Shown: piece by piece, positions 1 through 9,925 of the stretch | How the letters are laid out: each line of letters opens with the position of its first letter | Numbering within the stretch: position 1 is the stretch's first letter | Assembly: GCA_947471745.1 (NCBI GenBank) | Contig: CANJKZ010000971.1 | Location: forward strand, 1,732,001-1,796,000 | Reading direction: 5' to 3' | DNA length: 64,000 bases | From: Closterium sp. Naga37s-1 | Taxonomy: Eukaryota > Streptophyta > Zygnematophyceae > Desmidiales > Closteriaceae | The notes under the pieces: model-generated | Told to the model about the DNA's origin: nothing | Seen by the model: the letters and a program-made list of their open reading frames with translations, nothing else | Database searches by the model: none | Translations under genes and position numbers: made by a program

Positions 1-215
1 GAGGGAGGCGAGATGCGAAGACATGGGGAGGCGAGATGCGAAGACAGGGGGAGGCGAGATGCCAAGACAGGGGGCGGCGAGATGCAAAGACAGGAGGAGG
101 CGAGATGCAAAGACAGGGGGCGGCGCTTCAGGGAAGACAGGGGGAGGCGAGATGCAGAGACAGGGGGAGGCGAAATGCGAAGACATGGGGAGGCTAGATG
201 CGAAGACAGGGTGTT
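1..215. repeat. GA-rich minisatellite
   Basis: About nine imperfect units of 22-23 bp, purine-rich on the plus strand, of the form gaggcgagatgcgaagacag followed by a run of g. Units differ at single positions. The core gacagggggag also appears on the minus strand of the CT-rich array to the right, so the two arrays are related but inverted. The array runs off the left edge of the window. Open frames through it are compositional artefacts. Confidence 0.85.
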
Positions 216-439
216 GAGGGATGTGGAGACATGCGAACACGTGAAGGCATCATCTCCCTTTCCCCCCCCCCCCCCTCCCCGCCATCACCTCCGTTCCCCC
301 ACGCCATCACATCCCTTCCTCCCCTAACAAGCTCTCCCTTCCCCCCCTGCCATTCCCTCCCTTTCCCGCACGCTCATTCCGCGCACCATTTTATACCTTC
401 GACAGCGACTTCGTACTCCACCTCACCGTGACGCCCTTA

Positions 440-3400
440 TATCCTTCCTCCCCATGTCCTTCTCCTCCTTTCCCCCTGTCCTTCTCCTCCTTTCCCCCTA
501 TCCTTCTCCTCCTTTCCCCCTGTCCTTCTCCCCCTCTCCCCTTGTCCGTCTCCTCCTTTCCCCCTGTCGTTCTCCCCCTCTCCCCCTGTCCTTCTCCTCC
601 TTTCCCCCTGTCCTTCTCCCCCTCACCCCCTGTCCTTCTCCTTGTACCCTGTCCTTCTCCCCCTCTCCCCCTGTCCTTCTCCTCCTTTCCCCCTGTCCTT
701 CTCCCCCTCTCCCCCTGTCCTTCTCCCCCTCTCCCCCTGTCCTTCTCCTCCTTTCCCCCTGTCCTTCTCCTTTCACCCTGTCCTTCTCCCCCTTTCCCCA
801 TGTCCTTCTCCCCCTCTCCCCCTGTCCTTCTCCTCCCTTTCCCCCTGTCCTTCTCCCCCTTTCCCCCTGTCCTTCCCTCCCTCTCCTCCTGTTCTTCTCA
901 GCTCCCTTCCCCCCTGTCCTCCTTCCCCCTGTCCTTCTCCCCCTCTCCCCCTGTCCTTCTCTCCCTTCCCTCCAGTTCTTCTCATCTCCCTCTCCCCCTG
1001 TCCTTCTCCTCCTTTCCCCCTGTCCTTCTCCCCCTCTCCCCTTGTCCGTCTCCTCCTTTCCCCCTGTCGTTCTCCCCCTCTCCCCCTGTCCTTCTCCTCC
1101 TTTCCCCCTGTCCTTCTCCCCCTCTCCCCCTGTCCTTCTCCTCCTTTCCCCCTGTCCTTTTCCTTTCTCCCCCTGTCCTTCTCCCCCTCTCCCCCTGTCC
1201 TTCTCCTCCTTTCCCCCTGTCCTTCTCCCCCTTTCCCCATGTCCTTCTCCTCCCTTTCCCCCTGTCCTTCTCCCCCTTTCCCCCTGTCCTTCCCTCCCTT
1301 TCCTCCTGTTCTTCTCAGCTCCCTTCCCCCCTGTCCTCCTTCCCCCTGTCCTTCTCCCCCTCTCCCCCTGTCCTTCTCTCCCTTCCCTCCAGTTCTTCTC
1401 ATCTCCCTCTCCCCCTGTCCTTCTCCTCCTTTCCCCCTGTCCTTCTCCCCCTCTCCCCTTGTCCGTCTCCTCCTTTCCCCCTGTCGTTCTCCCCCTCTCC
1501 CCCTGTCCTTCTCCTCCTTTCCCCCTGTCCTTCTCCCCCTCTCCCCCTGTCCTTCTCCTCCTTTCCCCCTGTCCTTCTCCCCCTCTCCCCCTGTCCTTCT
1601 CCTCCTTTCCCCCTGTCCTTTTCCTTTCTCCCCCTGTCCTTCTCCCCCTCTCCCCCTGTCCTTCTCCTCCTTTCCCCCTGTCCTTCTCCCCCTTTCCCCA
1701 TGTCCTTCTCCCCCTCTCCCCCTGTCCTTCTCCTCCCTTTCCCCCTGTCCTTCTCCCCCTTTCCCCCTGTCCTTCCCTCCCTCTCCTCCTGTTCTTCTCA
1801 GCTCCCTTCCCCCCTGTCCTCCTTCCCCCTGTCCTTCTCCCCCTCTCCCCCTGTCCTTCTCTCCCTTCCCTCCAGTTCTTCTCATCTCCCTCGCCCCCTG
1901 TCCTTCCCGCACTTTCTCCCATGTCTTTCCCCCCATTTCCCCCTGTCTGTGTCCCCCTTTCCCCATGTCCTTCTCCCCCTCTCCCCCTGTCCTTCTCCTC
2001 CTTTCCCCCTGTCCTTCACCACCTTTCACCCAGACCTTCTCCCCCTTTCCCCATGTCCTTCTCCCCCTCTCCCCCTGTCCTTCTCCTCCCTTTCCCCCTG
2101 TCCTTCTCCTCCTTTCCCCCTGTCCTTCTCCTCCTTTCCCCCTGTCCTTCTCCCCCTCTCCCCCTATCCTTCTCCTCCTTTCCCCCTGTCCTTCTCCCCC
2201 TCTCCCCTTGTCCGTCTCCTCCTTTCCCCCTGTCCTTCTCCCCCTCTCCCCCTGTCCTTCTCCTCCTTTCCCCCTGTCCTTCTCCCCCTCACCCCCTGTC
2301 CTTCTCCTTGTACCCTGTCCTTCTCCCCCTCTCCCCCTGTCCTTCTCCTCCTTTCCCCCTGTCCTTCTCCCCCTCTCCCCCTGTCCTTCTCCTCCTTTCC
2401 CCCTGTCCTTCACCACCTTTCACCCAGACCTTCTCCCCCTTTCCCCATGTCCTTCTCCCCCTCTCCCCCTGTCCTTCTCCTCCCTTTCCCCCTGTCCTTC
2501 TCCTCCTTTCCCCCTGTCCTTCTCCTCCTTTCCCCCTGTCCTTCTCCCCCTCTCCCCCTATCCTTCTCCTCCTTTCCCCCTGTCCTTCTCCCCCTCTCCC
2601 CTTGTCCGTCTCCTCCTTTCCCCCTGTCGTTCTCCCCCTCTCCCCCTGTCCTTCTCCTCCTTTCCCCCTGTCCTTCTCCCCCTCACCCCCTGTCCTTCTC
2701 CTTGTACCCTGTCCTTCTCCCCCTCTCCCCCTGTCCTTCTCCTCCTTTCCCCCTGTCCTTCTCCCCCTCTCCCCCTGTCCTTCTCCTCCTTTCCCCCTGT
2801 CCTTCTCCCCCTCTCCCCTTGTCCGTCTCCTCCTTTCCCCCTGTCGTTCTCCCCCTCTCCCCCTGTCCTTCTCCTCCTTTCCCCCTGTCCTTCTCCCCCT
2901 CACCCCCTGTCCTTCTCCTTGTACCCTGTCCTTCTCCCCCTCTCCCCCTGTCCTTCTCCTCCTTTCCCCCTGTCCTTCTCCCCCTCTCCCCCTGTCCTTC
3001 TCCTCCTTTCCCCCTGTCCTTCTCCCCCTCTCCCCTTGTCCGTCTCCTCCTTTCCCCCTGTCGTTCTCCCCCTCTCCCCCTGTCCTTCTCCTCCTTTCCC
3101 CCTGTCCTTCTCCCCCTCACCCCCTGTCCTTCTCCTTGTACCCTGTCCTTCTCCCCCTCTCCCCCTGTCCTTCTCCTCCTTTCCCCCTGTCCTTCTCCCC
3201 CTCTCCCCCTGTCCTTCTCCTCCTTTCCCCCTGTCCTTCTCCCCCTCTCCCCTTGTCCGTCTCCTCCTTTCCCCCTGTCGTTCTCCCCCTCTCCCCCTGT
3301 CCTTCTCCTCCTTTCCCCCTGTCCTTCTCCCCCTCACCCCCTGTCCTTCTCCTTGTACCCTGTCCTTCTCCCCCTCTCCCCCTGTCCTTCTCCTCCTTTC

Positions 3401-3690
3401 CCCCTGTCCTTCTCCCCCTCTCCCCCTGTCCTTCTCCTCCTTTCCCCCTGTCCTTCTCCCCCTCTCCCCTTGTCCGTCTCCTCCTTTCCCCCTGTCGTTC
3501 TCCCCCTCTCCCCCTGTCCTTCTCCTCCTTTCCCCCTGTCCTTCTCCCCCTCACCCCCTGTCCTTCTCCTTGTACCCTGTCCTTCTCCCCCTCTCCCCCT
3601 GTCCTTCTCCTCCTTTCCCCCTGTCCTTCTCCCCCTCTCCCCCTGTCCTTCTCCTCCTTTCCCCCTGTCCTTCTCCCCCTCTCCCCCTTA
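440..3690. repeat. CT-rich 22-bp minisatellite array with higher-order structure
   Basis: About 3.2 kb of almost pure pyrimidine on the plus strand. The basic unit is about 22 bp in two alternating types, tgtccttctcctcctttccc and tgtccttctccccctctccc, each closed by a few c. Marker variants reveal larger units. The string cttgtaccct recurs at 641, 2307, 2701, 2918, 3135, 3352 and 3569, with exact 217-bp spacing over the last five. The string tccagttctt recurs at 971, 1388 and 1871. Both strands are open in several frames for hundreds of codons, giving Pro/Ser/Leu or Arg/Gly/Glu polymers. I treat these as artefacts. Confidence 0.92.
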
Positions 3691-3699
3691 CTAAAGCTG

Positions 3700-4250
3700 A
3701 GCGGTACCCAAGCCCCTGCCTGCTCATCGCTATCATGTTATCTCATTGCATCCCTGTCCAACTTGGCAGTGTTGTTGATGCTATCACTTTAGAGGGTCAT
3801 GCTGATGTCCTATCCACCAAACCCCCAGCCTCCCCCACCCACCACCCTCTCCCCCACCCCGTCCCATCCAGGCTGCAAAGTGAGAAGCTGATGAAGCTAC
3901 GAGAGCCCCAACTTCGCTGTGTCGCTGACGCGGCAAACGGTGCACAACGTGCCGCGGGAGATGGATGAGAAGCAGCTTTAGGAGGTGTTTGTGGAAGCCC
4001 TTATACCCCTTCCCCCCACCCTTCTCTCCCTTAACTTGCCTTCCTCTCAGCATCCTTTCCCCCAGTCCTTCTCTCCCTTTCCTCCGATTCTCAGCTCCCC
4101 CTCTCCCATCCTTCACTCACTTTCCCCCATGTCTTAATCTCCCTTTCCCCCTGTCCTTCTCCCCCTTTCCCCCTGTTCTTCTCTCCCTTCATTTGCCTTA
4201 TTCTCACCTCCCTTTCCCCCTGTCTTTCTCCCCTTCGCCCCCCTGCCCTT
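3700..4250. other. Boundary of the minisatellite with a possible decayed RRM exon and more CT-rich units
   Basis: The perfect array ends near 3690 and degenerate CT-rich units resume at about 4000-4240. The island between is not repetitive. At 3927-3998 the plus strand reads HNVPREMDEKQL, a stop, then EVFVEA, which resembles the start of an RNA-recognition motif broken by a TAG. No flanking exon was found, so this is at most a gene relic. Confidence 0.25.
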
Positions 4251-4859
4251 ATTTTAATTTTGTATGCTTTATCCCCCTTCCTAGGGACGGATGGTGGTCG
4301 CAAAGGCTGGTGCGCTGTTTCCCGTTGCCCGGTCCCCCCCAGTATACACCCCGCATCTGTGCGAAATTCCCCCCGTTTTTTCGTTTTTTTCGTTAACAGG
4401 TTTGCTCAAAAACATATCGCGACCCAATCAAAAGCAGCTTAGGAACAGTGCGCTTTCTGTCGCGTCACTGTTCCTAAGATAGTTGCACCGCGGCTTTAAG
4501 GGTTAGCTTATTGAGGCGGAAAGTCCAGACAATCCCTAAGCACCGACTGTAAGAGGAAATGACAATCTGTGAAATCCCTGCAAGAGACCTTGTTCCACTG
4601 TGCTGATTAGCGAGCCAACCGCAACGATCATGATTGAGAGGCACCATAAAAATCGGAACATCTCGACAAACCGCACTTCCCTTGCAGCATTGTCGCACAC
4701 GGACCAACGGCCAGGTCCACTTTCCACCCGTTGCCACGCTGAATCTCCTCAAAATGACGTGTCAATACGCTGTCCCGCGATGCAAGTGGACAGTATTGCG
4801 TATTGGAAGAACCGTTATTCACTTGCAGCTGCAATGGAAGACTGGATGTGAACTGGAAT
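4251..4859. other. Intergenic, nothing recognised
   Basis: This stretch lies downstream of the PPR-SMR gene, which ends at 4860 on the minus strand. Short frames here show no family signal. It probably holds that gene's 3' untranslated region. Confidence 0.5.
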
Positions 4860-5438
4860 CTATTTCTCAGACTTACAGGTACATGGCAACAAAACAGAAT
4901 CATTAATCCAATTTGTGAATGAACTGAATCTTGCAACAAGCTGACCTTTATTTTCTCTGTCGACCCTAAACGGAGAATTCATGCCAACCAACAACTGCTC
5001 CACCCGACTCCTTACAGCCGAATCCCCTTGCTTCCGACTATGCTTCCCCCATCCAGTCACAATGGAAACTCTGCCTGACAAATTCCGCACGCTAATAGTA
5101 TCGTATCCTTGATTCCATTCCAGTCTCCACCCCCCATTTCCCGCATCTTGTGCACCCCCCCAAACTGAATCTAACCTCCTCGAGCCGATGACACTCCCTG
5201 CTGCCTCCAAACCACGGCTGCTATCCCCTCCCACTGTCTCATGCACAGTTCCCTCCCACTGCCTCATGATCAGCCAGGCCAGCAGCACCACAGCAGCGGC
5301 TTCAGCGTGCAACCCATGCAGATCAAGCTGCAATTCAACACTGTCAGTTGCACCCACACCATTCCTGCTACTACCACGCACACCACTTCTGCTGGTAACT
5401 GCAGCGACGCAGCTATCCCCATTACCACAAGAACCCCA

Positions 5439-5483
<45 letters not shown>

Positions 5484-8400
5484 AACCGCAGCCACATAGC
5501 GTCGGAGCAGGGCAGTGAAAGCACGGACCAGTGCTCGGCTATCATCACCACAGAGTGTTTGTAACTGCTGATGCTGCTGCTGCTGCTGGGATAGGTCTGG
5601 CGGTGGTTCGGAACGTGTTTGGGGAAGGTTGAGGACGATTCTGAACCCTGCAAAGCACCCAACTTCAGCTTCTGCACTTGAAAAGCTTGCTGCCAGATGT
5701 GGTGCCGCCGGCGCTGCCGCCCAGGCTGCCGCCCGTGGTGCCACCTGCGGGACCTCAGCCAACCGTGGGGCGACAGCTGGCAGCAGCGGTGGGACGACAG
5801 CTGGAGGCAGCATTGGGACGACAGCGGCACCCAGGAGGCGCACTGCCAGGTTCACAGTGGTCGCTGGTGGCGGGGATTGCACAGCTGGCTCTGGTGCCAT
5901 CGATCCATTGCTGCGTGCCACGTCAGCAGAAGGTGACACGTCAGCAGCCATGTGATGGAGCATGGAAGCGACCTGCTGCCAGTGCCCTCTCTCCCACGAA
6001 GCTCGCAGAAGCAGCTCCCTTCTCCTCCACTCACCCGCACCTCTTCCCCCCCCTCCTCCAGCTGCTACTGATAATGCTGCTGCTGCCGCTTGTGATGCTC
6101 CTGCTCCTGCTTCTGCTGCTTCTACTGCGGCTGGGGTTGGCGCTGCTGCTTGTGCTACTGCTGGCGCTGCTGGTGCAGTTGGTCTTCTCAGACTGCTCAT
6201 CTCCCCCACCCACTCCTCCACCTCCGCACCAACCTCCTCCATCTCCCCCCATCGTCTCTCCCTCGCCAAAGCCACCATCACCGCCTCCCCAGCCTCCCTC
6301 GCAGCCACTGCTACCTGGCCCCTTCCACCCTGCCACGTGGCAGCTCCCGATTGGAGCACGAAGCGCAGCAGCGCGAGGGCGTCGTCAGGGCGACTGCAGC
6401 GGGCGAGGGCGGCTGCAAGCAGCAACACCACATGTGCCTCCCTCCTTAAAGCCCGGTTTGGGATCCTGCTTTCACAACCTAAGGTAGGTTCATCCCACCC
6501 CCAGGCCATGCACAGCAGCATCGCAACCGCCCCGTCCACCACCCCCACCTCTCCAAACGCCACTATCAGAGCACAGCCCGAGGCATAGGAGAGAGGGCGA
6601 GCGGGAGCGGTGATAGTGTGGGAAAGATGAGAGGAATGAGAGAGACTGGTGGGTGAGAGGCGTTGCTCTGCTACGGCAGCTGGTTCCCCTGCTGCTGTCT
6701 GTTGCTCTGGTGCGGCCTGTCTTTCTGCTGCTGTCAGCTGGTTTGAAGGAGTGAACTGCTGTGACACGAGAGCGTTCCAGAGTGGAGGTGCGGGCGACAG
6801 GGGCACGGGAAGTCTGCCCAGTATGGGGAGAGATACAGCCTTCCCACAGGCCAGTGGCTGTGTGACGCAGCCAGGCGCAACAGACTGCCCTGCTGGAACT
6901 TCTGCTGTGAGTGCTGTGCTTCTGATGTCCTTGGTGCCTGAATCAGTAGCCTGCAAATACACCCCCATGCCGAGTGCATGGTCATATGCCCCATGCTGCT
7001 CTGTGTTTGAATCAGTGACCTGTGTATGCACTCGCGGCATCTGGCCAATCAGCTGCACTCCCCTCTCCACCTGATTCGCTGCCACCAGCCCCGCTGCCAC
7101 ACGGGCGTGCAACCGCAGTGTGCCACCTGTCCACCTCTGGCTGCCACATGTCCGCTGCTGACCTGTCATCTCGCGCTCAGGGCTGCTGCCACCGCGAGCA
7201 GGAAAATCAGACTTCTTAGAATCCTCAGACTCTTCAGAATCCTCAGAATCTGAATTGTCTGAAGAATCTGATGAATCTGATGCATCTGATCGCCTGTTAT
7301 CAGAGAAAATGGCTGGTGGGACTGATTCAAGGACCTGGGAAAAAGAGAGGGAAAAGAGAGTGGGGAGAAAGGGTAGAGAAGGGGGAGCGACAAGGAGGAA
7401 ATTCACAGCAATGTGACTGGCTCAAGGACGTGGGGCCACAGCAGGACAAGGGACGGGTTAGGGTGCACATACCTTATTCCATACAAGTGTAACTACCCAA
7501 TTCATCAAGGACTGTTACGTACCATTGATGCGAGAAAATCACACACTCTGAACACGCTGCAGCTTCTGTACAGCGGTGTTTACATCTGCTGGCTGGCTGG
7601 TGGCTTTTGGTACGTCTCAGAAAGAGCTAATTACACACCCTGAGTGAACACGCTGCAGTTCCTGAACAGCAGTGTTTACGCCTGCTGGCTGGCATTTAAG
7701 CTTCTTGCACATGCCACACATCTTCGGCAACAGCAAGAAACACACGTTTCAGATAGAAGCTCTTCTGCTATCAACAAAGAACCTTTCAATCCTTAACTCT
7801 CCACAAGGAAAATAAAAGCCACCTCCCCCTCCTCCCCTCCCCCACCCACCCCCTCCAAAAAAAAAAAAAAAAAAGAGTCATTCTCTCGTTAGACTCACAT
7901 CCGCTGCCAGTTTGAATTCCCGCAGGCGCCACAGCTCCTCAGCAACAGATCGCAGGAAACCCGCAGGAAGCTTCTTCAGCCTGCGAAGTTCGCCCAGCAG
8001 CGCGTTTCCCCGCCTGCCATCAGATCGGTTGTCAGATCTAGCAGCCAATAGCAGCGCGTGCACGGCTCTCGCCACCCGATTGGTCACTGTTCGAGACATG
8101 CGCTTGCGGCCACCCAGCCCAGTGCGAGAGGGGCGGAAGCCAATGTCCCCGGGTGCGCTGGCGGCAGAAGGTGAAGCGGGAGTAACGGAAGTTGAAGCGC
8201 GGGTGGCGAAGATTGAATCGTGGCGGGTGGCGGAAGTCGAAGCGCGGGTGGCGAAGATTGAATCGTGGCGGGTGGCGGAAGTCGAAGCGCGGGTGGCGGA
8301 AGTCGAAGCACGGAAGCCGGAAGCTGCGCTCAACCCTTGACCCTTATTGGGGAGTGAACCCACATCCTGACGCCTCGTCTGATGCATGGTTACTCCCGAG

Positions 8401-9134
8401 CAAGCCTCGATGTTGCCGTGCGTTCCGTGGCTGGCACTGCGACCGCTGCGCCTCTCGCGAATGCTGCGACTTTCGAGATTGTTGCTATTCGCAACGCCAT
8501 TGCTGACTGTGGTAACTGCTGAGGGGCTGCCTCCTTGCGGTTCAGGCGCTACCGCAGGCCCTAAGCACGGAAACGGCTCCCCTGAAACCGACTCTAAGCC
8601 TGAAAAATCCTCCGAGGTTACTGGCTCTACTCCCCCGACCCCTTGCGACGAGTTTTGCGAAAGAAATAGCTCAGCGGCTGGATTCGAACCCGGGTCTCCT
8701 GGGTCACAACCCGAGTTGCTTGTCCCAGATTCCTGCTTGTCCGAGCGGCGTCGAGCACGGAGAGAGGGTCCGCCGAAACCCTTGGGCTTGCCGGTAGCAG
8801 GACCTGGGACCGGCGGGCTCGATCGCTCGGTCCTAACTTCCTTTCTCTTTGTCTGAGAACCGCTTTGCTGTGGGTTCGCGCGGCATTTCACACAACAACG
8901 ACGTGCAGCAGGCGGCTGAGGAAGCTTGACGCTCGGCGCGCAGCGTGTAAGCTCGCGGTTTGAATCGCTTCGTTCTCGCTGGATGCGCGGCTGAACGTGG
9001 AGAGAATTCGTCAAGCGTGGATGCGGTACAGACGGGATAGTAACGGATTTGGCCAGAATCCGTGACGGATGGACGGAGAAACGAGAAGAATTGCCGGAGA
9101 TAGAAGGCGAAACCAGGTTCAGCAATGGGGTCAT
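4860..9134 (-). CDS. PPR-SMR protein (pentatricopeptide-like repeats plus C-terminal SMR domain), probably organellar
   Basis: Three exons in phase: 9134-7899 (ends GAT before GTGAGT), 7511-7473 (13 codons, SLMNWVVTLVWNK) and 7334-4860. Together they give 1249 residues. The N-terminus is rich in Ser, Arg and Pro and poor in acids, as in a plastid or mitochondrial transit peptide. The end of exon 1 (GELRRLKKLPAGFLRSVAEE) and several stretches of exon 3 are Ala/Leu-rich paired helices of PPR type, strongly diverged. The last 157 residues form an SMR domain: LDLHG near its start, then TGWGKHSRKQGDSAVRSRVE, SPF and ENKG, the pattern of plant PPR-SMR proteins such as GUN1 and SOT1. About 60 residues separate LDLHG from TGWGKHS, with a Gly-rich insert. 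A poly-Ser run from a CTG-type repeat (about 5438-5480) precedes the SMR domain. The family binds organellar RNA; the target cannot be read from sequence. Confidence 0.75.
7547..7696. repeat. Imperfect tandem duplication inside the first PPR-SMR intron
   Basis: A segment containing gaacacgctgcag, then cagcggtgtttacatctgct, at 7547-7600 is repeated with substitutions at about 7637-7696, a period of roughly 90 bp. It lies just 5' (on the minus strand) of the 39-bp second exon and carries no recognisable coding copy. Confidence 0.6.
8190..8310. repeat. 45-bp tandem repeat inside PPR-SMR exon 1
   Basis: Units built from gaagtcgaagcgcgggtggc and gaagattgaatcgtggcggg repeat with a 45-bp period. 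On the coding strand they encode RASTSATRHDSIFAT repeats. The period is a multiple of three, so copy number can change without a frameshift. Confidence 0.8.
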
Positions 9135-9726
9135 GACGGTTGAATCCTACCTAATGAGAAACTGACGGATTGCCGAGCGAAGCGCGGCAGGAAAACCTAG
9201 ATGTCGCCGAGCATCTCTGATTTCTGCTGAGCCTATCAACAGCCATGTAAATATGAAGGTTGGGCTGCATTCATGTTGTCGGTTTGGGTTGGGATCCAGC
9301 GCTACTGCATCCAGAGGCGATGCATCCAGCGCGTCGCGTTGCTGAATCTCAGGATGCTTGAAACAGCATTCCCAAGGAATCGCAGGAGGGGAAGGACATG
9401 AAATTAGGGTAAATTGCCCTTCATGTGTTACACTGGAAGACGTTCATTAGAGTCTAGCTACAATCAATACTACATCAGTGAAGCATGGCCATCAGTGTTC
9501 ACATTATACAGCAAAATATCCTCACAGGAACAATGCAAAGCAAAATATCCTCACAGGAACAACTCAACAATCTAGCAACACCTGAGTGTCTAAGGTTAAT
9601 CGTTTTACCAAACCAAGGTGGGCCAACAGTGTTCCTCATATCTACCATAGGATTGACTTTTACAATCAAACATTGTTTCTTTATTGGACCATAGGTGCTC
9701 CCCTGATTCCTCTCTGATTCTGTCCA
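9135..9726. other. Intergenic with a 29-bp direct repeat
   Basis: This separates two minus-strand genes. The string gcaaaatatcctcacaggaa occurs at 9511 and again at 9540, a simple tandem duplication. It should contain the PPR-SMR promoter, but I see no clear TATA box or known motif. Confidence 0.5.
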
Positions 9727-9925
9727 CACAACATCAGCACAATTGGTTTCCGTAAGATGGGACATGCTGCTGCCGCCACTGCAAGTAACTGCCTTGCCCA
9801 TGCTGCCCTACCTGCTGTCTGATTCGCCTTGAGACTCTCCTTGTAACATCAGCACAATTGGTTTCCGTAAGATGGGACATGCTGCTGCTGCCACTGTAAG
9901 TAATTGCCTTGCTCATGCTGTGTTA
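9727..9925. repeat. Duplicated 3' coding end of the Ser/Pro-rich gene
   Basis: The last roughly 27 codons of the gene (LQWQQQHVPSYGNQLC plus stop, 9846-9925) are repeated downstream at about 9727-9802 as LQWRQQHVPSYGNQLC plus the same stop. The period is close to 118 bp. The extra copy lies past the working stop codon, so it does not alter the protein. Confidence 0.85.

Noticed and set aside
1..3690. Telomere or CRISPR-like array
   Set aside because: Units lack the plant telomere motif (ccctaaa type) and there are no unique spacers between conserved repeats. It is an ordinary minisatellite.
428..3968. Three overlapping plus-strand open frames of about 1100 codons and minus-strand frames up to 547 codons
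   Set aside because: They are translations of a 22-bp CT-rich minisatellite that happens to lack stops. Overlapping frames on both strands with the same repeat cannot all be genes.
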